From: Botrytis cinerea B05.10
Lineage: Eukaryota; Ascomycota; Leotiomycetes; Helotiales; Sclerotiniaceae
NCBI RefSeq assembly: GCF_000143535.2
Contig: NC_037321.1
Coordinates: forward strand, 1,550,001-1,614,000
Length of the DNA stretch: 64,000 nucleotides
Direction: 5' to 3'
This document shows positions 21,602 to 33,276 of this stretch, piece by piece (the first letter of the stretch is position 1; every line of letters starts with the position of its first letter). Made by a program: the position numbers and the translations under genes. The notes beneath the pieces are model-generated. The model searched no databases. It saw only the letters and a program-made list of their open reading frames with translations, and was not told the origin of the DNA.

Positions 21602-23646
21602 TCTTTGGAAGATATTCTATGCCAGAATCGAGGAAAACATGTAGGAAGAAGAGCACTCACAAAATGCTCCTGCTCTTATTCTTACGCTTCTGCCGATTGC
21701 GAATAAGCTTGAGATAGCAATCTGTTGGATAATGTGTGCCACAGCTGAAAGGTTTGTCCATAATATTGTAGTCAAGAATGCGTAGATGCTTCAGACGAAT
21801 ACTCGCTTGCGCAAATCAGGGAACCCCAACAATCGTGCTCCGAGAATGATAAGATTGAGTGACAGGGCAACTCATCTTTCCTGTTTTTGTCGCTTGTTTG
21901 CTCTTACCTACAGGTATATTGACTCTAAGTTTTGACTCAAGGACCTGTCTTGCAATAATATGCAATTCCTTGAGACGGTCCGTCCTTTTCGTTATGATAT
22001 CGATGGTGTAGCTCTTGCAAGTTCCAATAAGCTAAAACTTTCAAAACAGGAGGCGGTTCCAGAATTGGAATACTATTAAGGACAGGAAACTCCTACTGTC
22101 AATCCATCCATTCCACATGGCCGAGGTAAAGTGCTGTGTACCCAACCAGGGATGATGCATATACATCAACATTCGAATCTGATTCTAGATGTACAAACGG
22201 CCATAGCGGGCGCAAAGCCTACCACATAATAAATCATGATACAAAGATTTAGTTTGTGAACGTGAGTATCTTAGTTTCTAACCAAGACTCACCCGCGTCT
22301 ATAATCCGATGCGATTTGTTAAGAAATCGATCTATCACAGAGGGGAGATAGAATTCATCTGAACTCTTTCGTTTCTCACCATCACTAGTTAATGTATTCG
22401 TCTTCGGCAATATTCAAGATAAAACATGGTCTGTCTGGGCAGCATAAAAGCGAACACGAAGCAGGTCTCAGCCTTATAACACGATACACGGCACTTGGTT
22501 TACAGAGTCATGTTTATCAACTTTAAAGACTAGGTACACACATACACACATACATTCATACATACATGCAAGCATCTCATGCCCGGATTTTCGGAATATG
22601 GCATTGCTCCTGATCCGTGCTTACATAACTCACCCACATACATCCACCGGTGATCTTCGTATCCGACAAGTGTTAACTCGCGGCCGTAATTCGAGACTGC
22701 CCCTTTGAAATTTTACCTTCTGCCTTATCTAATCATGATCACATTCCCGAAAATTTATCATCCTTAAGGACATGGGAACGGGATTTACCATTCTTGGCAT
22801 TTTTCGACCGCTCGGGAATTTAGACGGAACTTGGAATCGTCCGAATGTAAAGCCCGTCAATTCTGGATTGCCAACACCAAGACGACACGACAGAGGGAAA
22901 ACATTCCTAAATGTGCCTGCACATCAGATGGTTTCTGGGCGCATGGCGATCTCGTGGCATTGCATCGTGGCATGACAAGTTCCCCCATATCTGAGCAGCT
23001 GAGCCACCGTCCCCAGATCAAACCATTAAAACGTCACGAACAGTCGAAAGTCAAAACTCGGCGTCAAATTCACGTTACAGCATTTGGGGGGCGGAGGACG
23101 AAACGTCCTCCTATTCTCCGTTTAAATGCTCGTAAAAAAAACCAAGTTGTTTATTCGATGGTTCTTGATGTTGACTCTTCTAGCGTCTCTTGCGTCTCTA
23201 CACCAGCCAATGAGCATCAGAAACCCTTCCAGGTCCATGCAAGAATGCTTGTTGAAAAACCTGATCTACGTACGACGGACACGGGACTCGGACTCAGCCT
23301 TATGCCGATCCGTAATCACGCACGTAAAGAAAATTGACGTGAATCCAGATCGGGGATTTTGCTATATTTTTTAACTTTGTTCTCGTGGTAAGTTTCTATT
23401 GAGTCTCGAGTCTTGACCCTTTGGATACTTAGGCTACAATGGAATTCCGCAGAAGGATTGGATTCCATGTTTCCGCCCTGGTAGATGGTACGGTGAGTCA
23501 GTGGCCTGTCTTTATATAATATATGTATCAGGGTGCTCCCACCCGAAAGATTGGTTCAAAGAAAGCTTAATCACATGCTTGTCACATTGAAATAATCGCA
23601 AGATACCACAACTTTTTACATCAAGAGGTGAATCGTATTTGTCGCA
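21602..23646. other. Long gene-poor stretch
   Basis: About 2 kb without a supported gene. Short ACAT/ACAC repeats occur near 22535-22570. A 168-codon open frame at 22831-23337 has no recognisable domain and unlikely composition, so I leave it out. Confidence 0.45.
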
Positions 23647-24009
23647 ATGGGAAACACACATTCACATCATCATGGCCATGAGTCGAGACAAGATTCAACT
23701 TCTCGATGTTCATACAAACGAAACTCAAGGACCAACTCTGAACATTCGAACACTTCAACATCTACCTCATCCACCTCATCTCCATCAATTTCACGCTCAC
23801 AATCCACTCGATCTCCTTCATCGCCGCGAAAGTTCTTGGGCCGTCATTCACTCTCCTTAAACGATTCCCATAAATACCGAGAACAGGCCATGCAAGAGCC
23901 AGAAATAAGACCTCCGATTAGGGTTGGATATCCTTATTATGAGGAAGTTACCATGTTGGCTGAGAAGAAAGAGAAGAAGCATAAGAGACATAGTTTGAGA
24001 GGTAGATGA
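23647..24009 (+). CDS. Possible small Ser/His-rich protein with N-myristoylation signal
   Basis: A single 120-codon frame. The N-terminus MGNTHSHHHGHESRQD fits a myristoylation signal: Gly2, a small polar residue at position 6 (Ser), no acidic residue early on. The middle is a Ser/Thr-rich low-complexity segment; the C-terminus is more ordered (RPPIRVGYPYYEEVTMLAEKKEKKHKRH) and very basic. Upstream 200 bases are A+T-rich with no competing gene. I recognise no family. Against it: short length, low complexity, and lack of comparative evidence. If real it would be a membrane-tethered small protein. Confidence 0.45.
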   Translation: MGNTHSHHHGHESRQDSTSRCSYKRNSRTNSEHSNTSTSTSSTSSPSISRSQSTRSPSSPRKFLGRHSLSLNDSHKYREQAMQEPEIRPPIRVGYPYYEEVTMLAEKKEKKHKRHSLRGR

Positions 24010-24484
24010 GATCGTGGTTATCTCAATACTTATCAGGGGCTGGTTATCGAATTTTATCGCTGGATTGATGGGGCTCAGGCGACGGAGAAGGAAATGCACG
24101 CCGAAGTCTATGATGTGAGAGAGGAGTATTTTTGATATTTGGGAAACGGGAGTACAACGAGATGGGAATTCACGGGACAGATGGTTTGGAACATCGGACG
24201 ATATATTGATACCCAACTCATGTGTGCATTTATTTGGCGTTCAATATATCGATAGGGCGCATGACAGAGGCCTGGAATATGGCATTATATTCATTTGTAC
24301 AAACTTGAAACTTAAATAAATTCAAACAGTCATCTGAACAACTCCGCTGTGATCTCTTAGTAATGCAATCTTCCCTTGTCATTGTGAATATCTTAACATC
24401 AAAACGCCATTGTGCCCCCTCTACAAAACATATATACATCACATCGATCCAATACCCTAGGACCGATAATGTCTCTATTAAATC
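24010..24484. other. Convergent spacer
   Basis: Between the small-protein candidate and the lipase stop. No gene, repeat or RNA is apparent. Confidence 0.5.
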
Positions 24485-25846
24485 TCAAAACATATCAGAC
24501 GGGCCAACAGGGACTTGCAGCAACGCTAACAATGCAGAAGCAACCGCAGGTCCCAGTGCTGTAATAGCCCTAGGATTAAAAGTGACAGTCCAGACATTAT
24601 TTGTAGTGCATCCCGATGTGGTAGGAACGCCATTAAACCTATCGATTAAAAACGTAAACGCATCACCAGCGCCAGTGATTGCTTCGGTAGCATGGCCCCC
24701 AAACATATCACGAGCATAATTGATGTTAGCCCCTTGAGAGCAAAGCTTGCTGACAACGGCATCTGTATCTCCGACTACCGAAACCTCATCACTAATCGCT
24801 TTGTACAAGAATATCGGCATCTTCGGGGTCCCATATAAACCCATTTGTCCGGTAATTGCCAGGACATCCTTTGCGATACTGGTGAACAGGGTTGATAGTC
24901 CATGATCGAGATATAGGCCTATATCTTGACCAAGAAAACTTGCGATATTGCTACCTAAACATTGAGTTGATGCTTTGTAAAACTTGGAAGCCGTTGACGG
25001 AACAAGGTTTTTATGGAGATATTCTTTCAATACTGGGTAGCCATTGGTGAGACCGATAACTCCAGCAGGAATCAAACCGGTGAAGAGACCTTTGTTAGAA
25101 GAGAGCATCACAGATGTAATATTCGGTACGAGGCCACCCAAAGCAGTTCCCTTGAAGTTAAGCTCTGGCGCGTACGAAGGTTGAAGTTCTGCAGCCCATT
25201 CAGAAGCCAGAGATCCGCCAGAATAGCCCCACATTTGATACTCGGCTTGAGATGAAATGCTAGTCAAATCCCCAGATGACAGAGCCGCACGAACAGAATC
25301 AAGAGTCGCTTGACCAGCTTGTATACCGGAAGTGAAAGCTGATTCAAGACCTTCGTAATCAGGAAGATTGACTATCCACCCTTGATTGAGAGCAGCAATG
25401 ACCAGCAAGGTCTCAGCCGCACCAGAGCCCCCATTTTTTAAACTTGACCCCAACTGTAATATATAAGATGGTGCACAATTTGGCCACGCAGCATCTGTCG
25501 CCATTTGGTAGGATAGCAGCCTCGATGAATTCGCATTTTTTGGCACAATGATTGTTGTGACCGCTGCTGATGCATCCCCCAAGCTATCTGTCGTTCTATA
25601 GAGAAGTTGATATGCGGCCTCAGCTTGGAATGGCACGACACCTCCAATCGAAAGATCGTTTATTGATCTGCTGCGCAAGATCGTACCCGGCTGAGAGTTT
25701 TCGAGCGCTGTTGGTGGTACATAGAAGGGATCATCTGTGGGAGGTATTGGAACTGCACGCTGCAAAAGTTGATCACTGGTTGGGACTGCAACTGTGGTAG
25801 TAGCCCAAAGCAAAATGTACCAATTGGCCGCGAGAACGAACCTCAT
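24485..25846 (-). CDS. Secreted lipase (fungal secretory lipase family, LIP-type)
   Basis: Alpha/beta-hydrolase of 453 aa, intronless. I start it at ATG 25846, because MRFVLAANWYILLWATTTVAVP is a clean signal peptide; the in-frame ATG 22 codons upstream would put a hydrophobic leader in front of it. The nucleophile elbow is GYSGGS with Ser209, as in the Candida LIP / PF03583 family. The probable catalytic His is in FGGHATEAITG near the C-terminus, and conserved blocks LPDYEGLESAF and SYQMATDAAWPNCAPSY are present. It should be an extracellular triacylglycerol lipase or esterase. It is divergent from the FAD oxidoreductase, sharing a 1.4-kb upstream region. Confidence 0.92.
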   Translation of the reverse strand: MRFVLAANWYILLWATTTVAVPTSDQLLQRAVPIPPTDDPFYVPPTALENSQPGTILRSRSINDLSIGGVVPFQAEAAYQLLYRTTDSLGDASAAVTTIIVPKNANSSRLLSYQMATDAAWPNCAPSYILQLGSSLKNGGSGAAETLLVIAALNQGWIVNLPDYEGLESAFTSGIQAGQATLDSVRAALSSGDLTSISSQAEYQMWGYSGGSLASEWAAELQPSYAPELNFKGTALGGLVPNITSVMLSSNKGLFTGLIPAGVIGLTNGYPVLKEYLHKNLVPSTASKFYKASTQCLGSNIASFLGQDIGLYLDHGLSTLFTSIAKDVLAITGQMGLYGTPKMPIFLYKAISDEVSVVGDTDAVVSKLCSQGANINYARDMFGGHATEAITGAGDAFTFLIDRFNGVPTTSGCTTNNVWTVTFNPRAITALGPAVASALLALLQVPVGPSDMF

Positions 25847-27243
25847 ATTGACAATTTGTACATAAAACTGCAATTGAGAAAATTGAAAAAATGAACAGAA
25901 GTGTAGCAGCAATTGAAAGATTGGGATAGCATGGAAAATAGAACGCAGAGGTACATGTCGGCAGATTTATATGAGAACTTCATATTCAAGCTCTGCCGTC
26001 GCTGATGTATAATTAGACACGTGAATGGATGTTCTCAGTATCCAGCCTCCAAACACCATTAAAGGGCACACGAGATATGAGTCTTGTGCAGAACTTGCAT
26101 TGTGCAGATGGGCGGCCACGTTCCCCTTATACTTTGAACTGAGTTGGTTACTATTAGCAGACCGCACTCAGGCGGTGAAAGACCCTCGGCCTTTGGGCGA
26201 TTTTGATCATTTTATTAATGATTTGAAAATCTGGGACAGACTTATCGTTGACTAAAGTTTCGGAGAGGATTGTGATGCGGCAAAGGGAGGTAAATCCACA
26301 CCGAAACAGGTGACTTGCAGCGGAAATTAAGTCACGTGTAATCAAGCTTAAAGAAAGTTAAGCCAACCTTATTACGGCAGTCATTTGATTGTCACACTAC
26401 GCTGAAGCGGAATGACCAAGCTAGCTGTTAGTCTTGAGAAAACAAGACAATCAACGTCGATGCTACCTGAAATACAATTAGATTTTCCTTCCTAGGCCAC
26501 TTCAATGAAGCCAAGAAAAGCTTACAGGCGGCCCGCTCCCAGTATCCAAACTCATTATGAGCACGATCAGATGATACCACCTCAATGCTTCAACGTCCAA
26601 ATCAAAAAAGCCACAAGCTGATTCTACTCCATTGTCCAAGTTTGAATTGGACATCAGACTGTGATAACCCAGTTTTTGGGCTGTCCGGAGGTGACTGTAT
26701 TGTTTCCGCCACGTTGAAAGGATCCCTTTTGAGAGGCTTGGAAAAACGCCGATGCCATCATCAATTGAAAATGCCTCTATATCCGTATCCCTTTTTGGTA
26801 TCCTTCAACCCGAAACACAACCTTAAAGTATAATCAATACTAGCTCGATTGTAGGGGTTTGGCATTCGGCCAATAGGTCACTTGAAGCTATACCACATTC
26901 AACTTGGAGCCGTATTAACCCTGATTTCATTTCCGCCCAGGCAATATCTTACAAGCGTTGAAGAAAAAACCCCATTCTGCAACGAAAGGGATGAGTGGGA
27001 TGGGATGACATTGATCATGTCAATGTCTTAGGTGTTTGTTGGAATGTCACCCTGCACGGTTCAACTCAGCTGGCCTATAGAATGATGATCATCACTGTAG
27101 CTGGCCAAAGTTATTGGCATGGCTTTTCAAGCAAGTGCTGGTCGTGGGTCAAATGCAATTCTACTTTGTACATATAGATTGCATTTCTCACTCACAATGG
27201 AAGGTGGCTAGTTCTTTGGTCAATTGATTTCAGATCTATCACC
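25847..27243. promoter_or_regulatory. Shared upstream region of the lipase and FAD oxidoreductase genes
   Basis: About 1.4 kb between two divergent secreted-enzyme genes. No gene is supported inside. It must contain both promoters; I did not find a motif I would name with confidence. Short leaders next to each start are A+T-rich. Confidence 0.4.
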
Positions 27244-28866
27244 ATGCTGTCTATAATCTTTCATCTGCTATTCACAATAGCTTCTGCTGCTGTTCTCTCG
27301 GACAGACAGACGTTATCAGGCAATGATGTTTGTCAGCAAATCAGCGGAAACATTACCGGGAAGGTCTACCTCCCCTTGAGTTTGGAACCTAATTTTAAGA
27401 GAGATATTGAGCATTATATGACATCCAGTGTATGTTTTGGCCAACTTATTCTTTCCAAAAGAACTTTTTTGTCTTCTTCTAATTGAAGGGAGTGAGAAGA
27501 ACCGGAGCTAAGGGGTTACGAATGCTGATGATGTTTTCCATATAGACACAGACACCAATGTGCGTCGTTGAAGTTGCTAGCGATGCAGATGTTTCTACTG
27601 TCATTAAGATTGTAGGATCTAGAAGGGTTCCCTGGGGAATCAAATCTGGTGGGCATGCGTCCAATCCTGGGTTCTCTAGTACTCCTGGAGTCTTCATCTC
27701 TCTAGCGAGACTGACTCAGGTTACACTTTCTGAGGACCTAAGTACAGTGGAGTTAGGTACCGGAAACGTATGTTATTCTATTAAGGCTCTGCTTGTGCTC
27801 ATAAATATTGACAAATAAATAGCTTTGGACTGATGTTTACTCAGCCCTCGACGGAACGGGTGTTAATGTTGTTGGGGGACGTGTTATTGGTCCTGGTGTC
27901 GGCGGCTTTAGTCTTGGAGGGGGTTATTCCTGGTTGACAGATCAATACGGTCTTACTTGCGACACGGTTGTCTCCTTCAATCTTGTTCTTCCTAATGGCA
28001 CCATAACCAAAGTTGATTCTTCGAATCCCGATCTCTTCTTTGCCCTTAAAGGTGGTTTGAATCGATTCGGAATTGTCACGAGTATTGTTCTCAACACAGT
28101 TCCACAGCAGAACACGGTATACGGTGGTATTCAGATATATGGGATTGATGCGATACCTGGTCTTATCAACGCCACAAATACATTTCAACAAGAGAATACA
28201 GATGATAAAGCTCAGGTAATTCTCACCATCAATGGTGGTTTGGTCCCTGGTGCTATCCTTATTTCATTCTACGATGGCCCAACTCGACCTTCAGCATTCG
28301 ATCCTTTTAACAATGTTGGCGCCATCCCACTGATATCTAATGTCGAATCTCAATCTTTCGCATCATTTGCTAAAGCCACTCCGTCCAATCTTCAAGCCGG
28401 ACATAGAGGAGCCTTTCATACCATGATGACTACCAGCCTGACAGTCGGGTTTATGCAAGCAGTCTATAACGAATCTAGCTTTTACGGAGCTCTCGCTATC
28501 CTTCATGGCGGAACGTTCCTCTCTTATGATGTTGAGCCTTTTACCGACTACGGCAGATACGCTACCGATTCTGCGTTTCCCCACGCGAACTCTCCACTGC
28601 CATTAAATCTCTATTTTGCTTGGACGTTGCAGAGCCAAGATGCATTTTGGAGAGGGGTTATGCAACAGAGCATAGATCATCTAACTGAGGTGGCTAAAAG
28701 GGAAGGTATCTTTTCCGAAGATCAATATGCATATCCGAACTACGCTTTGAGCACTTATGGCGGTGCTCAGCTTTATGGGCCAACGAATGCAGCGCGGTTA
28801 AGAGAAATTCAGTCAAAGTATGATCCAAATGGAGTTATGCTTCTTGCTGGTGGATTCAATATCTAG
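27244..28866 (+). CDS. Secreted FAD-linked oxidoreductase, berberine-bridge-enzyme type
   Basis: Flavoprotein of 483 aa in three exons: 27244-27429, 27546-27767 and 27823-28866, introns 116 and 55 nt, both phase 0. Signal peptide MLSIIFHLLFTIASAAVLS. The FAD-binding (PCMH-type) domain has KSGGHASNPGFS, with His99 the expected 8-alpha-histidyl attachment site, and later GRVIGPGVGGFSLGGGYSWL. The second Cys attachment seen in bicovalent members is not evident, so FAD is probably bound through one link. The C-terminal BBE segment (YPNYAL, LYGPTNAARLREIQSKYDPNGVM) is complete. Such enzymes oxidise carbohydrates, alkaloids or secondary metabolites; the substrate is unknown. The leader and the neighbouring secretory lipase suggest extracellular action. 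Confidence 0.93.
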
Positions 28867-29652
28867 GGGTATGCGATGATTGTCGATGACAGTGAAGGAA
28901 TAACATAAGTAATTTTTATTAGTTTAATAACTTGGAGTTGGCAAAGTTTCCTAATTGACATTGATTCGTTTTGAGATGATAATAGAAGGTTGAAAATTTG
29001 AGCTCCTGAAATGTTTGAAGTTGTTGAATAGCATCCATTCGGATTCATGTTGAACAGTATCGTAAGCAGACGCAGGTCCGTTCCGTCGACGTCGTGCCAC
29101 ACTACCAAAAATTCAATCCATGTTTTAAATGCACGAAAATAATCCAGACCATATAGAGGGACACTTTGGAGTAGCTATGTGATGAAGTTTTAGCAGTTTC
29201 GAAAGTAATGATTTAGAATTTAGAATCTTGAATTTTGATCTGACATTTTATTTTTCTTTGTTGTCCCTAGTGTATGTAGTATGAACGAATTGCATGGAAG
29301 GGAATAATCACAGTATATTCAATATTTAATCAACCACATATTATATCGAGGATGTTATAAGATATTCGAAATCTTCGATTTTCAATATATATGACAGCAT
29401 ATTTAAAATCACAATACAAAAGATCTTTAATTTATTTGAGATTTTGGTTGTCTACGATTGAGCCTCTTGTCCCACACGAAAATCGAGCTCCAAATCCACC
29501 AACCAATCAAAACAAAGCCCATCGTAATCCTTACCGAACCACCTCAAATTTCAATTCCACTCCGAATCCACCCTAACACTCAATTGTATCCCACACCACC
29601 ACCACTCTACCTCTCCTCTCCATCTCAACACACCACACAATACACGCCGACG
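28867..29652. other. Intergenic region upstream of the Rieske gene
   Basis: No supported gene. A+T-rich up to about 29410, then a C+A-rich pyrimidine leader typical of a highly expressed fungal gene just before the Rieske start. Confidence 0.5.
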
Positions 29653-30651
29653 ATGGCATCACTATTCACATCCCGCGCACTCCTGCGCAGTGCCCCTCGC
29701 ACATTCTCTGCCGCAACTCCCGCCATCCGCGCCCTCTCTACCACACCAGTCCGTCCCGATGCCTCCGCTTCCACCACGGATAGATTCAGCAACATTCCAG
29801 ATTTCAGCAAATACAGAAGTAAGAAGAGTGGTGGAAGTAATTTGGTTTATCAATACTTTATGGTGGGGGCTATGGGTGCTTTGACAGCCGCGGGGGCAAA
29901 GGCTACTGTTCAAGGTTTGTCTTTTTTTCCTTTGGATATGGGATAGGATTCCAGGTCTGCAGAGCGGAGGACTGTTAAATATTGGCATGGATATTATGGC
30001 CGACAAGAGAAGCGGAAGATGTGATATGAAATGCAATTGAGACAATTGCACCTACTAGACCTATGGACTAACGATGCACTTTACACAGATTTCCTCGTCA
30101 ACATGTCCGCATCCGCAGATGTTTTGGCCATGGCCAAGGTTGAGGTCGATTTGAATGCTATTCCTGAGGGCAAGAACGTACGTTCAATATTAACACATCT
30201 ATCTTTTCCGACATGATCAAAGATCGATTCCTGACATGAATACGCAATAGGTTATTATCAAGTGGCGTGGAAAGCCCGTCTTCATCAGACACAGAACTGC
30301 CGATGAGATCAAGGAAGCCGAGAACGTCAAAGTCGAGACTTTGAGAGATCCACAAGCCGACGCTGACCGTGTCAAGAAGCCAGAATGGTTGGTCATGGTT
30401 GGTATGTATTATGTTTTCTACAATCTATACGGTCTAGTCGATGCAAGATATTAATGAAGAGTCAAACAGGTGTCTGCACACATCTTGGATGTGTCCCAAT
30501 TGGTGAAGCTGGTGATTTCGGAGGATGGTTCTGCCCATGTCACGGTTCCCACTACGATATTTCCGGCCGTATAAGAAAGGGACCTGCTCCATTGAACTTG
30601 GAGGTTCCAGAATATGATTTCGCCGAAGAATCTTCTTTGGTTATTGGTTAA
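29653..30651 (+). CDS. RIP1: Ubiquinol-cytochrome c reductase Rieske iron-sulfur subunit
   Basis: Subunit of respiratory complex III that passes electrons from ubiquinol to cytochrome c1. Four exons: 29653-29914, 30089-30177, 30251-30401 and 30470-30651, introns 174, 73 and 68 nt; 227 aa. The N-terminus ([18 protein letters not shown]) is a mitochondrial presequence. A single transmembrane helix ([22 protein letters not shown]) is followed by the [17 protein letters not shown] hinge that lets the head domain move. The 2Fe-2S ligands are Cys170/His172 (CTHLGC) and Cys189/His192 (CPCHGSH); Cys175 and Cys191 form the disulfide. All key residues are present. The start is fixed by the presequence; a longer in-frame upstream reading is leader sequence. 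Confidence 0.97.
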
Positions 30652-31093
30652 ATTAGAGAATCGAGTGGAGAGCGATTTTGTAGTTGTATAAAGTTGGAGG
30701 AGTGGGGATGGACGGAAGAGTGGAAGATAGATGAAACGACGTTTTTATTTTGAACGAGAGAATGATAGACCTTGATCTGGAAGCGTTATGGCTTTGTAGA
30801 AGGGGTGGTGGAATGGCCTTTGTACAAAAGATCGGATAAATGATATCGCTTCGAAAAGTTTCAAATTTTGGATTTAGCCACTTTGTTTACGGTTATTTTG
30901 TACATGGCATGAAAGTTTCCAAGTGATTTGCCCAATGAGTTATGTTCTGGCATGATTGAGAAGGTCGAAAATCCACAATTGGGGAACAGACAAGTTACAG
31001 GTAAATGCTTTCTTTTGATTCACATTATTATATCCCGTAATATTACATCTCCTTCATATGTAGGTCATTTCTTCATCTAAAAGCCATCAATCA
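30652..31093. other. Convergent spacer between the Rieske and CCT-alpha genes
   Basis: 442 bp of 3' flanks. Nothing else is apparent. Confidence 0.5.
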
Positions 31094-32944
31094 TCAATGT
31101 CCATGTCCGTCATCCTCTCTCTGTTCCGGATCCAGCTTAATCAAGGTATCTATCCTCATGATGGAAATACAAGCTTCAACCGCCGACTTCAATTGTCGAA
31201 TTTTGCTCATACTTGGCTCCAAAACACCGGCCTTAATCTCATCCACTACTTTACCCTTCAACAAATCCAATCCGTAGTTCTTGTAGTTCTTCTTCTTGGC
31301 AATGGTCTTTTCATCTTCGTTAGCATCGCCATCCTTGATACGTTGCGATAGAGCGTGTCGGGAACGGAGCTGCGCAACCAATTCAGACGAGTCTTTAGCG
31401 GCGTTGACAGCGAGGGTTTTTGGGATAACGAGGAGAGCTTGAGCAAATTCGCCAATGGCAAGTTGTTCTCTTGAGCCAACGGTGCCGGCAAATTCTTCCA
31501 AATAGATGTGGAGTGCAGTCTCACATGCACCTCCTCCCGGAACGATACTTCCGCTCTCTAAAGTTCGCTTAACAGCGCATAGAGAATCGTGAACGGATCT
31601 CTCCATCTCGTCGAGTTGATAATCGTTGGGTCCTCTAAGAATGATGGATGCAGAGGTGTGAACCTTGGTGCCCTTAACCAAAATACATTCGTCGTCGGAA
31701 ATTCTCTCCTGAACAACTTCTTCGGCATGTCCTAATGAAGATGCCTCGAACTTCTCATCACCGTTCAAATCAGACAATGAGCTGATCAAGGTAGCGCCAG
31801 TTGCCTTTGCTATTCTTCTCAAGTCCTCCTTCTTACATCTTCGAACGGCCATGGCACCCTTCTCAATGAAGAGTTTCAGGCACATATCGTCGATACCCTT
31901 TGTCGTCATAACCACATTTGCTCCAGCCTTGAGGATCATATCAATTCGGTCCATGACAATTCCAGCCTCTCTCTTTCGGATTTCTTCTAACTGTGTTGGG
32001 TCGTCGATTGTGATGTTGACACCGAGCTTCATTCTCTCCTTCTGTAAGTTGATATCTAAAATGGCAATCTTGGCATCTGTAATTCTGGTCTTCATTGCTT
32101 GTGATGCAACTGTGCAGTTCAAAGCATAACCCTTGACCAAAATAGACTCCAAAGATCCTTTACCGTGTGCTTTTAAAATGTTGACAGCCTTGACGGGATA
32201 TTTAACTTCCTGTCGGGTATTTGTTGATTTGACTGCCTGCATAGCATCTACAACCATGTTTGCGAAGAAATCGGAATCTGATCCAATAATCTTACTCGAC
32301 ATGGAAGTTTTGGCGATGCTGATTAAAGAGTCCCGACCCAACTGGTCCACCTTCACACTAATGTTCTCGTGCATGTACTTGACAGCTTCACGGAGTGCTA
32401 AACGGTAACCGGTGATAATTGTCGTAGGATGTATACGGTTCTTCATAAGTTCGTTGGCTCTTCGAAGAAGCTCTGCTGCAATGATAACCACAGATGTCGT
32501 TCCATCTCCAACTTCTTTATCTTGTTGCTGTGCCAAGTCGACTAAGATCTTGCCTGCTGGATGTTCGACATCTAATAAACTCAGGATAGTTGCGCCATCG
32601 TTTGTGACTGTAACGTCCTGTCTGAAATCAGTATTTGGTGGGGTTCTTTTGAAGTGGACAAGCATACTCCTATGTCATCTACCATCATTTTGTCCAAACC
32701 ACTTGGACCAAATGAGCTTTTGACCACATTGGCAATAGCCTGAGTTGCAAGAACTATGAACAGAGTCAGTTCATATCTTTTTCGTGATCATTTGAGCTCA
32801 TACCATTTTGATCCCGAATATCTTGTCCACTGATCTTTTGGCCGCCGAGGACTACTTGTTATTAGCATTTTTGCTAGCAGAATTTCCCCGTGCAAACTTA
32901 CACAAAGTTCCGGCATTTCTAGGTTGTTCAAAAAGGGACCCCAT
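31094..32944 (-). CDS. TCP1: T-complex protein 1 subunit alpha (CCT1)
   Basis: Alpha subunit of the cytosolic CCT/TRiC chaperonin, which folds actin, tubulin and other proteins. Four exons: 32944-32902, 32851-32804, 32753-32668 and 32617-31094; the three introns are each exactly 50 nt and in phase; 566 aa (yeast 559). Opening [53 protein letters not shown] and [12 protein letters not shown] are typical of the alpha subunit. The ATPase motif GDGTTS and [13 protein letters not shown] are intact. The subunit call over other CCT paralogues rests on the N-terminus and [11 protein letters not shown]. Head to head with prolyl-tRNA synthetase. Confidence 0.96.
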
Positions 32945-33276
32945 ATTGTTGATATTCTTAAAATGGCGGAAACTCTTCTGGTAACAATTCTTCTTCGTCG
33001 TCGCGAGAGAAAAGGGACGCGAGAGCTTTCCACGCTAATATTTTTAAGCATTTGGCCTTGAAAATTAAGGCAAAAGCTCAGCCTCGTCGAAATACTTAGT
33101 GGGTCGACCAGGCCAGGGGAAAGTCCACTAATAAATCGCAAGCCTGAATAAATCCTTGTCGCTTAAATTTTAGGGCGGGGGAACAGTTGATGGGAGTCGA
33201 TGAATCAGTCACTCGTTCAAGAAACAAAGCCAACACTCTCCCTTCACACTTGTTACCACCAACAACAAACACAATC
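32945..33276. promoter_or_regulatory. Bidirectional promoter of CCT-alpha and prolyl-tRNA synthetase
   Basis: Only 332 bp separate the two start codons, so both core promoters and leaders must fit here. Near the right end the plus strand is pyrimidine/CA-rich (CCAACAACAAACACAATC just before ATG), a good translation context. No specific factor site is claimed. Confidence 0.7.

Noticed and set aside
21564..21644. Plus-strand start MAGDSPPFEQAVTLWKIFYARIEEN
   Set aside because: Protein-like for 25 codons but stops at once, and no splice continuation could be supported.
22831..23337. 168-codon plus-strand frame
   Set aside because: No recognisable motif, composition atypical for the neighbours, no convincing leader or splice context. 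It may be chance.
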